NCBI GenBank assembly: GCA_009746045.1
Contig: RPFO01000203.1
Location: 26,001-90,000 of the forward strand
Direction of reading: 5' to 3'
Source of the DNA: Mesostigma viride
Taxonomy: Eukaryota > Streptophyta > Mesostigmatophyceae > Mesostigmatales > Mesostigmataceae
Length of the DNA stretch: 64,000 bases
Position 1 is the stretch's first letter. Every line of letters begins with the position of its first letter. Below, piece by piece: positions 9,972-20,210 of this stretch. The position numbers and the translations under genes are program-made. The notes below the pieces were generated by a model that saw nothing but the letters and a program-made list of their open reading frames with translations, was not told the DNA's origin and searched no databases.

Positions 9972-10523
9972 CTAGGCGTCCCCCCGATGGGGCAGGGTTG
10001 CCTGCTTGCCATACGGGTTCATCAAGTGGTACAACAGCTGATATTGTTCAGCTGCCTGCTGAGGCACTTTAGTGAGTGCATCAGCAGCGTTGTGTTTGTC
10101 CTCCACGTGACGGGTGGACTCCCAGTAGGTGGACTCCTGTTTAAGGACCACCCAGTCAAGATCAGTGTGCACAGCATAGGGGTTAGCAAGGAAACTGAGG
10201 ACTGACTGACTGTCAGTGAGCAAGTGTGCAACCACCCCAGCATTGCTGCCTGCCTGCATCTGCAACCAAACCAGCACATGATTCAAGTACCTGGCATGAA
10301 GCACTGCTGACACCACTGCCCTGCACTCAGCAGCATTGCTGCTGACAGCCTTGCGTCTATGCAACCGGCTGTACCATGAAATGAGAGACAGGGGTGCATC
10401 ATCATTCTGCACAAAATACAAGCCTGACTCCCTTGCCTGCAACTTGGTAATCTGCCTGGACTCCATGGAACTATCCATCATAGCTTGGATGTGAATGCTT
10501 TTATGGAGATCCAAGGAGTGCAA
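9972..10523 (-). CDS. C1 RNase H domain
   Basis: Copia RNase H that would degrade the RNA strand during cDNA synthesis. Motifs in order: MMDSSMESRQ (first Asp), SSNAAECRAV (Glu), LLTDSQSV (Asp) and HVEDKHNAADALTK near the end. It is the direct continuation of the RT frame in C2, but in C1 a frameshift near 10545 separates it from the RT ORF (the RT frame ends in unrelated residues while the RNase H frame starts at HSLDLHK). The stop is followed by about 1.07 kb of 3' UTR. Confidence 0.85.
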   Translation of the reverse strand: MHSLDLHKSIHIQAMMDSSMESRQITKLQARESGLYFVQNDDAPLSLISWYSRLHRRKAVSSNAAECRAVVSAVLHARYLNHVLVWLQMQAGSNAGVVAHLLTDSQSVLSFLANPYAVHTDLDWVVLKQESTYWESTRHVEDKHNAADALTKVPQQAAEQYQLLYHLMNPYGKQATLPHRGDA

Positions 10524-12447
10524 GATAAGGGGAGGGCCTTGAATCCTGTAGAGTTTTGGTGATGGCTTTGTGACCTACTTGCATCAAGACATCATCATCA
10601 ACTCTGCTAACCACAGCCAGGTGAGGTGCACACGTTGAGCACAACCACCCCAGCTTGCCTCTAATGGTAGGACAGTCTCCAGGTTTGATTTTGGTTTGCA
10701 AAACCTCCAAGCAACTGTGCATGTAATCATTGGGAGAGTATAGTGCACACACCCACTGGTTTTGATGCTGCTGGAGTTGTAACATTGTGCCACAAAATTT
10801 TATGGCAGTGGTGCCCAGCTCTACTTGCTTGCCAATTTCAAAATGCTGTGACACTTGTTGTATAAAATCATCTACAGCACGCCTTGGCCCAGCAATCAGC
10901 TGATCATCCCCATGCCACACAAAGGTGAGGATGCCATGAGGGTGTGGGACCACAAAGAAGCAAGGGTCTATGTCATCATATCTAGCCCCTAGCTTTTCAA
11001 ACACCGCCTGAGCTGACATCCTGAAAATGCGAGGAGCTGATTGCAGCCCTTCAACACCTATGTTAACTTTCAGGTACTGCTGAGGGATGTGTTTTGCCCA
11101 AACTCTTGGAGTGGAGACTACATACACCTGACCATGCCACACTTGTTGTGCTATCTCAGGTGAGCCTTTCAGGAAAGCCCTTTTAATGTCTGTAGCCTTA
11201 CATACATAGTCATCCCCGTCATTGAGATGACCCACAAAGACAGACAGCAAGATTTTATGAGAAGTCTGCTGAATGCCTGGTGTGTACAACTCTGCCTCTG
11301 TCAGATCAGTGGTGCCCTTGAACTCTGTCACACAGGGTCTAGCATGGAAAATGACTGACCCATCAGCTGCTGGCTTATGTTTACACACAAACTTTAGGCG
11401 CAAGTGCTTGCACCCTGCAGGCTTTTTGTCAATAGGTGTGACAGGTGGAGTGTGAGAGGGGCTAAGAGGATCTGGCACTACCCATTCTTCCCTTGCCTTG
11501 TTGAAGGCCTCCACCCATTTTAGGAAACCTATGTGTGTGCGACAATCTTGCTCTATCTGTTCATAAGAAAGAGGAGACATTTTAGCCACATCATGCTTGC
11601 CCAATCCAAAGGAGGTGGGATGAAGTTTTTGGTTATGAACCAAGTCTGCCACACAAGGTTCTTGCCCTGGGGCATACTTGGGGGTAGCAAATTTTACAGA
11701 AGCAATGTTGGTGTTAATAAGTTTTTGAAGGGAAATTTTGAAATGATTCAGATCAACACCACCCAGGTCCTGGATGGATAGTCTACTACTGGAAAAAATG
11801 ACCCCAGGGTAAGAGAGAAAAGGATCCCCCAACAAAGCATTACCTTTATAACCTTCCAATACCTGAAAAGGTGTGGGGATACCAAGTATAGTCAACATGA
11901 CCTGACCTTGTACCTTGAGGGATGACTGCCCTGAGAAATCAGCCACATGGTGCCAGGGTGAAGGTTCCAAAGGCATGTGGGGCACAGCCAGGGCACTGAT
12001 AATGCTGACCTGAGCTTGTGCGTCCACTGCAACCGTAAATGGGCTATTGTCATTCTGCCCAACCTTCCCCACCTTAGCTGATCCTGCAGCAGTTTGAGCT
12101 TTAGCTCTATGAGCTGATTGTAAAATGCGAACAGCTTCTGCTAGGCTGCGTTTGGAAGATACAGCTAGTGGCTGAGCTGTGTTCACAATTGAAGAGGTGA
12201 GAGGTTGCTGCTCACCTATTTTGCCATTGTAACCCTCTGCTGCAGGGGGGCAAGCCTGCAGTGACTGCCTGCAATCATCAAGGGTGACCTGGGTGTCACA
12301 GTGGGTGTGGCTCTCACACTCACCAGTGGGTGTTCCAAACAACCACTCACTGGGCAACGCTGGGATGCCAGGCAACTGTACAGGGCTGTCGGCCAACAGC
12401 TCTTCCTCCTCTGCCACGTCTGACACAGTTGGAAAATACAATTTCAT
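10501..12447 (-). CDS. C1 protease-like domain and reverse transcriptase
   Basis: 648 codons from an internal Met (MKLYFPTVSD) that is not the natural start: the frame continues the integrase C-terminus but is cut by a TGA at about 12460, produced by a 3-nt insertion absent in C2. A linker of about 135 residues leads to the retropepsin-like part: VDAQAQVSII, where DTGA is expected, then VADFSG and ALLGDPFL. RT follows: LRLKFVCK, YTPG, ATDIKRAFLKG with the first Asp, DIDPCFF, and WHGDD in place of YVDD. Position after integrase and before RT is the unusual feature of this family. The last ten or so residues are out of frame. Confidence 0.85.
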   Translation of the reverse strand: MKLYFPTVSDVAEEEELLADSPVQLPGIPALPSEWLFGTPTGECESHTHCDTQVTLDDCRQSLQACPPAAEGYNGKIGEQQPLTSSIVNTAQPLAVSSKRSLAEAVRILQSAHRAKAQTAAGSAKVGKVGQNDNSPFTVAVDAQAQVSIISALAVPHMPLEPSPWHHVADFSGQSSLKVQGQVMLTILGIPTPFQVLEGYKGNALLGDPFLSYPGVIFSSSRLSIQDLGGVDLNHFKISLQKLINTNIASVKFATPKYAPGQEPCVADLVHNQKLHPTSFGLGKHDVAKMSPLSYEQIEQDCRTHIGFLKWVEAFNKAREEWVVPDPLSPSHTPPVTPIDKKPAGCKHLRLKFVCKHKPAADGSVIFHARPCVTEFKGTTDLTEAELYTPGIQQTSHKILLSVFVGHLNDGDDYVCKATDIKRAFLKGSPEIAQQVWHGQVYVVSTPRVWAKHIPQQYLKVNIGVEGLQSAPRIFRMSAQAVFEKLGARYDDIDPCFFVVPHPHGILTFVWHGDDQLIAGPRRAVDDFIQQVSQHFEIGKQVELGTTAIKFCGTMLQLQQHQNQWVCALYSPNDYMHSCLEVLQTKIKPGDCPTIRGKLGWLCSTCAPHLAVVSRVDDDVLMQVGHKAITKTLQDSRPSPYLALLGSP

Positions 12448-12452
12448 CCTGT

Positions 12453-12650
12453 GAGGTGAACATCACCTGTGAATCTTTCCCGTGTCATTTTGTTTAACCA
12501 GCACTGTCCTGCCAGTGGTATTAAACTTTAGGATGGTGGCTGGCCCATGCCAGGTACCCACCTTGCCTAGTCCCGACTCCTTGTAGAATAGGACCTGGTC
12601 CCCTTCTCTGAAGGTGGGACGTGGATGCTTTGCATCCTTGACAGCCCTCT
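12453..12650 (-). pseudogene. C1 integrase C-terminal (SH3-like) fragment after the element B junction
   Basis: Encodes KDAKHPRPTFREGDQVLFYK and the following basic beta-rich stretch, identical in kind to residues 248-305 of the uninterrupted C2 ORF. Upstream of about 12650 the reading changes abruptly to element B RT (EEVLQRA then VKDAKH), so the two families are fused in one frame. It ends at the TGA near 12460. Confidence 0.8.
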
Positions 12651-13966
12651 GCAAGACCTCCTCCGCGGAAATGCGGAAGATGATGGGAGAGCTCTGCAGC
12701 CCCTCCACCCCTGTCAACAGCTCGATATACTCGCTGCCAATGGTGCCATCCTGCCAGACCACCGGGACCTTCACCACGTAGCGGGTGCCTTAATTGCCAT
12801 GTTTGCTGCGCGACCCCAGCGTCGCTGTGGAGGAATGCCCGCTGAAAGTCACCGCACCACATCCCGTAGTCCTTGCCCGCGTTCCGCTTGCCCAAGTAGA
12901 TGACCGTCAGTAGCCGATGCGAAACATGGTTGAGCCCAGGGGTATAAAGATCCTTGGCGTCCAGCGGGGAGGACCCCTTCGTCTCCGTGACCGCGGGCCT
13001 TACCCGGAACACCACCGAAGAGTTGGTCTCGTCCGGCTTGTAGGTGAGCACGAACTTCAACCGCAACCGCGTGGCCCCGGCTGGCACACTCTCCAATCCT
13101 CGGTAGACCTCGCGCTCTCGCCACTGCTCCTTGGCTCGAATGAACGCGTCGCGCCACAAAGCAAACTTGAGAGGATCTTGACAGTCCAGGACAAGTTGCT
13201 CCCACGTCACAGGGCTATCCGCCGCCAGTGAGTGTGAGTGGAGGCCGAAGCTGCGCGGGTGCCAATCCTGAGGCTGAATGATGGACTGGACGAGCGGCGG
13301 TGTGGAAAACGCCGCCATCGGTAAGCGCCGCACGACGCCGGGCTGCCCGACCACCACCCCCAATGGAGCGTGGTACTCGCGAAGCGGGATGCTGCCCACC
13401 CCCGCGACTGACAGCAAGTCAGCGGACACTGAGAACCCCGGGTATGATACGAAAGGTTCGCCCAGCAAGGCCACATCCTCGTAGCCATCCACGACGTGAA
13501 ACGGCGTGTCAATGCCCAACACCGGCAGCACCACCATCCCGGTAACTTGATATGCCGAAGTGCCTGCAAAGTCGGTCACCGATTTGTACGGCGACTCTAG
13601 CACTGGATACAGGGTGGCTGCCCGACGAGAGATAATAGACACGGATGCTTGCGTGTCCACAGCCACCAGCTGCCACGGTCTACACGTAGGAAACAAGGCT
13701 GACTTAACCGGCCTGACCCCCTGTGAGAGAGTTTTGACCTGAGCCACCCCTGATGCAGCTTTCGCTTTAAGCGCCTGAGCACGCCACAAGGCCGTGACCG
13801 TTGAAGCCAGGTCCCTAGGTGGGCGAGGCGCATGGGCAGGACCCTGACCCTCCGGCGAGGCCACGCTAGGCGGGCCTCCCACATTATCCGTGGCTAGCAC
13901 AGGAGGTGAGTCACTACGTGCACTAGGTCCCGTCAAACCCACCCCATCCTCATCCCACCCATCCAC
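12651..13966 (-). CDS. Element B protease-like domain and truncated RT
   Basis: A proline-rich linker (PPVLATDNVGG and so on) leads to VAVDTQASVSII, the protease active site region with Gln in place of Gly, then VTDFAG and ALLGEPFV. RT begins LRLKFVLTYK, continues YTPG and CGDFQRAFL, frameshifts near 12780, and resumes as YVVKVPVVWQ and LQSSPIIFR before the junction with C1 at 12651. The second RT aspartates and RNase H are missing, so this copy cannot reverse transcribe. It overlaps the integrase ORF end by about 34 nt in another frame. Confidence 0.8.
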
Positions 13967-14928
13967 GGGGTCATATTGGGGCCCAGGGGAGGGGGGGGTG
14001 TAGCTGTGTCTGCCCCTGGGAGCGACCCGTGGGGTACCACCTCAGATGCTACGACAGGCGCATTATCCTTCACTACCCACCCCAGTGCCCTGTTGGCTGC
14101 CAGCTCACTCTCCATGCTATCCCCTTGCTTATAGCCTGCCACCGATGCCCATGGTACCCTATACACCCGATCATTCCACTCTATGTCTATGACCCGCAGC
14201 GGCCAGTCTAACTTTGTGATGGCCCCAGGCCCCTGCATGGTGCCCCGTTTGCCGCTGGGCGAGCTCTCCTTGTGGAACATGACCAACTGCCCGACCTCAA
14301 AAGCGCTAGACAAATCAGGCAGCGTGGCATCCTTGAGCCGCAGCTTGGCGGCGGTATCCTGTAGATGCTGTTGGTATGCCTCTACTACCTCGGGTGAGTA
14401 GGTGCCCGCTGACAGCCCCCGAGGCGTGACTAGCCCAAAGCCCTTGACATCAAGCACGTGCCTATGGTTGCACACATGCATGAGCTCCTTGCACCACGCC
14501 GTCTTGACCGCGTAGGATTTGCCATGTGGGTTATCCTGTCGCTTGGCTGCCACAGTCTTGACATAGCTTACAGTGCGATCTATCATGCCCATATTGCCGT
14601 GATCCTCACGCCCCACGATGACCACGGCCTCCATCCCCGGCAAACCTTGCACACAGCGGAACTGCTGGTCTAGCATGAGCTCCACTACGGGATGAAAGAA
14701 AGCCAGGCTGATCTTGATAGCCCTGTGCAGGTCAGCCTCAAACATGTGAGGCAGCGGCTCAATGTAGGTGGCCTTGCTGAACCTATCCTTGACTATGAAA
14801 TAGGTGTCCCCCCCTTCCATGTGCATGACATCCCCCACAAGGTACCCTCGCTCCAAGGGTGGAGTCTTGGCATGCCGCCTACGCGACTTCTTCCTGATCT
14901 TGATGCAGGCAGGACACTGAGCACGCAC
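13933..14928 (-). CDS. Element B integrase
   Basis: 331 codons. CPAC at 5-8 is the second half of the zinc-binding domain, whose His half is at the end of the upstream gag ORF. The core has GDVMHM (D33), MLDQQF (D87) and MIDRTV (D117), with 53 and 29 residues between them, so the third acid is Asp where C elements have Glu. An SH3-like region follows (VGQLVMFHKE at about 224). A 2-nt insertion near 14945 separates it from gag, because the frame LYNELKNVRAQCPAC would be continuous without it. The frame stays open for the whole domain. Confidence 0.82.
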   Translation of the reverse strand: MRAQCPACIKIRKKSRRRHAKTPPLERGYLVGDVMHMEGGDTYFIVKDRFSKATYIEPLPHMFEADLHRAIKISLAFFHPVVELMLDQQFRCVQGLPGMEAVVIVGREDHGNMGMIDRTVSYVKTVAAKRQDNPHGKSYAVKTAWCKELMHVCNHRHVLDVKGFGLVTPRGLSAGTYSPEVVEAYQQHLQDTAAKLRLKDATLPDLSSAFEVGQLVMFHKESSPSGKRGTMQGPGAITKLDWPLRVIDIEWNDRVYRVPWASVAGYKQGDSMESELAANRALGWVVKDNAPVVASEVVPHGSLPGADTATPPPPLGPNMTPWMGGMRMGWV

Positions 14929-14933
14929 ATTCT

Positions 14934-16715
14934 TCAGCTCGTTGTATAAAGGTGCCCCAACATGTGTGCCCCCTCTACCTCGGCTTGGGCCTCATGCCCG
15001 TATGCACGGTGCATCTGGTATGCTAACAGTTTCAGGGTGACAGCCTGAGGTGCAGTGGCATTGTCAGGATTCTCAACAGGTGGGGTGACTACTGGGGTAG
15101 TGACATTGGCTAACTGGGCAGCTTCAGAGGCTGCACGAAAGGCCGCCCGTGTGAGCACCTTGCCAATGTGAAGATCCACACTAGGGTGGTGTGTACCGAG
15201 AACATCTGCCCGCCCAGCATTCTCTTGCACTGTCACAACATTCCTCATAGGCCCAACCGCCCCAGTATCTAGCTGGGGTGCTGCAGTAGTGCTTGGTCGC
15301 TCGGCGTTGTACACACCCGACCTAGAAGACACCACATTGCTTAGGTCACGCATTGTAGACCCGTGCTCAGGAAGCACGTGATCCTGGCGCGACAGAGCCA
15401 GAGCAGCATCAACGGATTGCGTGAGCACATCACGGAATGAGACAGAGGATGCAGTCACGTTGCTTTTAGGAACGACGTCAGGCTCTACGACGGCCCGGTT
15501 CAGCGTGACGCATTGAGCAAAAGAAGGGGTATCGAGCGTGCTCTCACCTGACTTTCGTGCTGCCCGTCGCTCTGCCCACTCCTCGCGTGTGCCGTGGACG
15601 ACGATGCGCTTGGCCTTGCACGCCTCCACGCTGTGACCACGCAGAACGTCGTGGCACTTGCGGCAAAGGTTGTCCTCGAGCTCCAGGTCCGGGCGAACTC
15701 GGCAGTCATCCCGGACATGGCGACGTCCGAAGCAGCGCTCACAGCGTTGCTTGCGGTCAGTAGACGCCCCCTGCTGCCGCTTGGCCGGGGGATGATCACC
15801 CTGCTTGGCGTCGCCACCATGCCCGCGCTTGCGCCCTCGCTGGCCCCCGTTGTTGCCGTGGCCGACGACCTTTTTCAGGATGGCCGTAAGCTCCGACCGC
15901 GTAATTGGAGCCTCTGCGCCTGAAGAAGAAGACGCGCCGGCATCCACCTTGCGCAGGGATGGCAGAGCAGCCGAGGCAGCCGGCTTGGACTGCGCACTCT
16001 TGAAGCATGAGATTAAATACAGCATGCCCTCGTCGAAACTGACAGCACTCTTCTTTTTGAGTTCCGTCGCTATGGTCAGATGCACATCCGACGACAGGTC
16101 GCATTTCTTGAGAAATCGATTGCACAGGAAAATGGGCTTGAGAGTATCTAGCAGCTTGTGCTTGTGCACGAAGACCTGGAAATCACGTGCAGCCCCGGGC
16201 AAATTTGCCTTATTAACTGCATAGCCCTCGAAGTCATTGAAGGCTTGCTCGTCGGCCTCTTCCTTAGACCGCGACAAGTGGGCATCTAGACCGTTGTAAA
16301 AAACTTCCCAGGTTTGTTTGTTGTCGTCCGCAATGCGAACTAGATTGGCAATGTTTGGGTGCTTTGTTGTACTGCAGAATACTGCACGGAACTTGCCAAT
16401 CAGCTCCGAATCTTTGTCTGCGCGTCCATCGCGCAGACGCTTGAGAGCAGCTAGAAAATCTGCTGCGTCGTCCGCCGTATAGTCGGCAGGTAGATCCGCG
16501 GGCACCTCCGTTTGCTTGAGAGGGCCGCGATTCAGTGCATCGTCAGCAGCAAGCATCAGATGCTTGAACTGCTTGGCCAGTTCAGGTTGCGCCACGAGGG
16601 TTTGCATCAACCTCGTGGCCTCGTCCGCACTAAAGCGTGGCAGGACGGTCCCTGCGGCCTCGCCACTTGGCGTATCTGTGTGTTCGCCCGTGCGGCTCCG
16701 TGTACCGGAAGCCAT
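14934..16715 (-). CDS. Element B Gag with two zinc knuckles and start of integrase
   Basis: 593 codons from an ATG at 16715 (MASGTRSRTGEHT). Residues about 60-270 form a helical capsid-like region. Around 330-385 are two zinc knuckles: CERCFGRRHVRDDC (CX2CX4HX4C) and CRKCHDVLRGHSVEAC (CX2CX6HX4C), preceded by a basic stretch (GQRGRKRGHGG). The C-terminus enters the integrase zinc domain (QMHRAYGHEAQ) before a frameshift stop. No protease motif lies between the knuckles and integrase, which supports the rearranged order. Gag would package element RNA. Confidence 0.82.
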   Translation of the reverse strand: MASGTRSRTGEHTDTPSGEAAGTVLPRFSADEATRLMQTLVAQPELAKQFKHLMLAADDALNRGPLKQTEVPADLPADYTADDAADFLAALKRLRDGRADKDSELIGKFRAVFCSTTKHPNIANLVRIADDNKQTWEVFYNGLDAHLSRSKEEADEQAFNDFEGYAVNKANLPGAARDFQVFVHKHKLLDTLKPIFLCNRFLKKCDLSSDVHLTIATELKKKSAVSFDEGMLYLISCFKSAQSKPAASAALPSLRKVDAGASSSSGAEAPITRSELTAILKKVVGHGNNGGQRGRKRGHGGDAKQGDHPPAKRQQGASTDRKQRCERCFGRRHVRDDCRVRPDLELEDNLCRKCHDVLRGHSVEACKAKRIVVHGTREEWAERRAARKSGESTLDTPSFAQCVTLNRAVVEPDVVPKSNVTASSVSFRDVLTQSVDAALALSRQDHVLPEHGSTMRDLSNVVSSRSGVYNAERPSTTAAPQLDTGAVGPMRNVVTVQENAGRADVLGTHHPSVDLHIGKVLTRAAFRAASEAAQLANVTTPVVTPPVENPDNATAPQAVTLKLLAYQMHRAYGHEAQAEVEGAHMLGHLYTTS

Positions 16716-17074
16716 CGGGATTTTTATGAATACAAGTTAAAGCCCGACCGGCTCAGCTATGGCGGTCGGTCACGTTGAGCTTGGGATAAGGTGAACACAG
16801 AGAACTGCTGTCGGAGCTGGCCAACCACTGGTTTATGTCTTAGCCAGCAAAGCCTATCCGGTTGGTCCGTAACCGTGGGACAAGCTAGCTGTCCGTACCG
16901 ACCCGGATAAGGCCCCGGACTGGGGCCTAGGTGGCGCCGGCCCTAGGCGCCGCCCTTAGACCGCTCGACCGCATCGGACCGCCGGATTATAGCCGGCGGC
17001 TTAGCGGACGCTAGCGGAAGGCGTGCGGACGGACATGGGGAACTTAGAGCCAGATCCTAGGGCTCTAGAGTTAC
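16716..17074 (-). other. Element B leader
   Basis: 359 bp between the C1 junction and the B gag ATG, with no open frame of note. It contains inverted GC-rich words such as CCGCCGGCTATAATCCGGCGG on the minus strand. It may include part of the 5' LTR, but no second LTR exists for comparison and no TGG-starting primer-binding site was recognised. Confidence 0.4.
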
Positions 17075-18178
17075 TCAACTTAACCTGCTAGCTGTATGTG
17101 CTCGCTGTGCATTGTATAGGGCTAGTACCTCAGGTGGATAAATGCCTGCATGCAATCCATCTGGTGTAATGATCACCCCTTGTGGGGTTTTCATGAGTGG
17201 CCTCCTGTTGAGGACTTGGCACAGCCTGGTGGACCACAGAGCTCTGTCAGCATATGACCCACTGTCAGCCAGCAGATTACCATCTTCCTTGGCTACAAGG
17301 GTTTTAATGGACCTGATGGCCCTTTCAATAATGCCTTGCCTCTCATGATCTTCTAGCCCAGCCAGATCAATAGCCTCACACCCTGGTTCATTGGCAAGAC
17401 ACGTGAACTGTTGATCCAGTAATAATGCCTCCACAGGGTAGTACCTGGCCTGAGCAATCAAGAGAGCCCTGAGCAACTGTGTCTTGTCCATTCCAGGTAA
17501 TGGTTCAATGGTTGTGTACCGTGACCATGCATCTTTAAGTGCCAAGTAAGATTGTCCTTTTATATGAAAGACATCTCCTACCACCCTGCCCTTGCACTTA
17601 GGTGGGGTAGCTACATGCCACTTAGGGGGTTTGGGTGCATTGAACTGGCAATGCTGGCAGTGGGATCTGACCACCTGGCACGCACGTCTGAGTGCTGCCC
17701 CCCCTATTGCTGCTGCCACCACCTCTGCACTCACTTCATGCCCATAAAGGAAGTGCAACTGCAAAGCAAGCTCCTGAATACTGATATGAGCATCCGCTGA
17801 GGGGGACACTCTGCACACCTTGGGAACCATAGATGTGAAGGTTGGTTTAGAAACATAATCTTCTGAAACCAGCTGTAGCACCTTTCCAGAACTGCTCACT
17901 GCTCTGACAGTGGGGCATGCAGATGAAAGAGGTGAAGCAGGCACACTCAAGCCAGCATGAGAGGGAGACTCACACTTCTTGCCGTAAGGAGGCCGCTTGC
18001 AGTCCTTGGGGTCACCGTGGGGCGGCCCGTGGCACTTGTGGCACAGGACGTCCAAGTGCTGCAGCTCGTCCACGTTCTTGCGGCATTTGGGCCGCGAGTG
18101 GTACCTCATGCCACAGCGGGTGCACCGCTGAAAAGCCTTGTCCTCCTTGTCCTGCTTGTTGTTGTTGTTGTTGTTGTT

Positions 18179-18226
<48 letters not shown>

Positions 18227-19120
18227 GCTGTTGTTGTTGTTGTTGTTGCTGTTGTTGTTGCTGGAGCTGCCCCCCTTGGAGGGAGACTGCCCCTTACCCT
18301 TGCCCTTGCCCCAGCCCCTGCCCTTGCCCTTGCCCTTGCCCTTGCCCTTGCCCCTGCCCTTAAACAGCTGTCCCAGCAGGGACTTCTCCTCTGCCATGGT
18401 GACAGGTCTCTTGCTCCTGTCTTCCCTCTCCCTGTCCTCCTCCTCCCTATCCTCCCCCCTGACCCTCTTTACAGAGGTGCCCATGGCCCCCTGGCTGAGT
18501 GGGGCCAGGGCCAGCTTGATATAATCCAATGCCTCCTTCATGTCCTCCCAGTACTTTGCCATTCCTGTTGCAAGCATAGCGTAGGTGTTTTTGTCAAGTT
18601 TGAGTTTCTCCAGGAAGGAACGCAGCAAGAACTTGTGATCTAGCTGCTGGACATCAGGACGTGCTTTGATGGCTAGCTCATATTTCTTGGTCTCAGCCAC
18701 ATAGTCTACGGAGGTGACCCTGTATTCCTCTACCCACCTGAATGCCCCATACATGTCCACAGATGAGGGTGTGGAGAGGAGGTCAGTTAGCTCCTTCATG
18801 AAGGCCTCCCAGACTGCCCTAGCCAGCGTGTCCTGCCACTTGGGATACCTACGCTGGAAGACAAGGATGAGATTCTGAATCTGAGAGGAGGACTGGTGGT
18901 AAAAATCCCCCTGCATGAGAGATCCAAACCAATTCTTGACATTCAGTTCCTCCCTAGCCAGCTGTAGCCGAGAGAAGTGCATGATTCCCCTGCTCCCTAG
19001 TATACCCCTCAGGCAGCCCCCTGACATTAATCCTATCCACAGGACGGTTTTCATTGTATGTGGGCCACCTGGAGGGGGATGCAGGGGGTGAGGGAGAAGA
19101 TGGTGTTGCTGCTGCAGCAT
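17075..19120 (-). CDS. C1 Gag C-terminal half and integrase (interrupted)
   Basis: 681 codons; the first Met is not the natural start because the frame continues upstream gag in C2. Order: capsid-like helical region (LQLAREELNVKNWFGSLMQG onward), a Gly-Lys repeat, a poly-Asn run, zinc knuckles CTRCGMRYHSRPKC and CHKCHGPPHGDPKDC, then the integrase zinc domain (H, H, CQHC), GDVFHI, LLLDQQF and IIERAI, which are the three catalytic acids. It ends artificially at the element B junction (TASRLS). It shows gag passing directly into integrase without a protease between. Confidence 0.88.
18157..18261. repeat. (TTG)n trinucleotide repeat encoding poly-Asn in C1 Gag
   Basis: Almost uninterrupted TTG/TTA units on the plus strand; on the minus strand (CAA/AAC)n gives Asn runs between the Gly-Lys stretch and the zinc knuckles. 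C2 carries the same repeat at 35877-36003 with different length and single-base slips that break the frame. Confidence 0.9.
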
Positions 19121-20210
19121 TCACAGGAGAGACATGCTGAGAGGGAGGTGCTACCTGAGTGAGCTGAGCAGGAGAGGCAAGCATGGGCTGTGTAGGAGGG
19201 GTAGGCAACATAGGGGTGGGCTGGGTGGGGGTGTGAGGATGTGTGACTTCCCGCCTCCTGCTGCGGGCCTCCTCCCAGTCATGGAAGGTGGGAGAGAGAG
19301 ACACGTCATCGTCAGTAGGGTTAGTAAAATCATGATGCAGCCAGGTAGGCAACCACCTACCCGCCCCTGACAAGATGGCATTGTGCAGGAGCTCCAGGAG
19401 TCGCACCAGGCGAACCCTGTTGCCCTGCACCCTCCTCCCTGAGAGGAGGGCCTGCAGGGCAGGCAGCAAGTCGTCACACACCCTGCGTGTGTCCGCGTGG
19501 ACTTTGGGCAAGCCCAGTATGTGCGTGATAATCGCACACACCAGGCTGCCCGCCTCCGCGACGTGCAGCTGCTGGCTCCTGTCGGCCAGCCCACGGAAGG
19601 AGGCGGTGGCGGCCTGAATGGCCCTCCACACAGGCTCATCACCCAGGGTGACGAAGTCCTGACCTTCCAGATCGCCGTCCAGCCGTGCCGGCTGCTGCCC
19701 TGCCAGGGTGGGACCCTGAGGCCCCTCCGGCCCAGCCAGGGCCTTGTCCCTGTTGCGACTAGAGGGGGCCTGCCCCCCAGAGCCGCTGGAGGTGCCCGTG
19801 ACACCCTCCATGGGAGTGACCTCCCCCGCCTGCGCCGGAGGCGCCGGCGTCGCTGCCGGGGTCCCTGCAACCCCGGTGGCCTCCTCAGCCACCTGGCCCC
19901 CCACGCTGGGCGGGGGAGCCCGCTGCTGAGGCTGGACCCTCTGACCTGCCAGAGGGTCCTGGGTGGTTTCACCACCCATGGGCGTGGTAGGGGCGACTGC
20001 CGCCCCGCGCTCCGTCGCAGGCGGCATCGCAGCCGCCTCGCGCCTGTCCGGGCCCCAGCCAACTGGCGTGACTTGGGGCCACGGCGGCAACGGAGTCAGC
20101 GTGATCTCCTGCTTGGCGACCACGCGCAGCGCCTCTCTCTGACGCTGCCTGGACGCCCACTGATCCACAGTGCCTGGATTGCGCCTCGGCCTATTGGCGA
20201 AGCACCACAT
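18954..20210 (-). CDS. C1 Gag middle part, proline-rich
   Basis: 418 codons containing WCFANRPRRNPG, a long Pro/Gly/Ala-rich region (residues about 50-190), a helical block (VWRAIQAATASFRGLADRSQQLHV), WLPTWLHHDFTNPTDDDVSLSP and a Pro/Thr-rich tail ending PEGYTREQGNHALLS. In C2 and in the partial copy at 63 kb this tail runs on in frame into LQLAREELN; in C1 an indel near 18965 throws it off. A 4-nt insertion near 20220 separates it from the N-terminal ORF. No enzymatic motif. Confidence 0.75.
   Translation of the reverse strand: MWCFANRPRRNPGTVDQWASRQRQREALRVVAKQEITLTPLPPWPQVTPVGWGPDRREAAAMPPATERGAAVAPTTPMGGETTQDPLAGQRVQPQQRAPPPSVGGQVAEEATGVAGTPAATPAPPAQAGEVTPMEGVTGTSSGSGGQAPSSRNRDKALAGPEGPQGPTLAGQQPARLDGDLEGQDFVTLGDEPVWRAIQAATASFRGLADRSQQLHVAEAGSLVCAIITHILGLPKVHADTRRVCDDLLPALQALLSGRRVQGNRVRLVRLLELLHNAILSGAGRWLPTWLHHDFTNPTDDDVSLSPTFHDWEEARSRRREVTHPHTPTQPTPMLPTPPTQPMLASPAQLTQVAPPSQHVSPVNAAAATPSSPSPPASPSRWPTYNENRPVDRINVRGLPEGYTREQGNHALLSATAG

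Larger units (their letters stand above)
12651..17074 (-). mobile_element. Copia-like element B, 3'-truncated, inside C1 integrase
   Basis: C1 integrase is split between codons that are adjacent in C2 (TASRL and AVKD), and no C1 base is lost. The 4.4 kb between them is a different copia-like element on the same strand: leader, gag, integrase, protease-like domain and the start of RT, ending in mid-RT with no RNase H or 3' LTR. I see no target duplication. A copy-choice event during reverse transcription, or a truncated insertion, would produce this. Confidence 0.8.

Noticed and set aside
17917-18643. Plus-strand Leu/Val/Cys-rich ORFs
   Set aside because: They are the complement of the poly-Asn and Gly-Lys coding repeat of C1 Gag on the minus strand; the same applies at 35680-36264.
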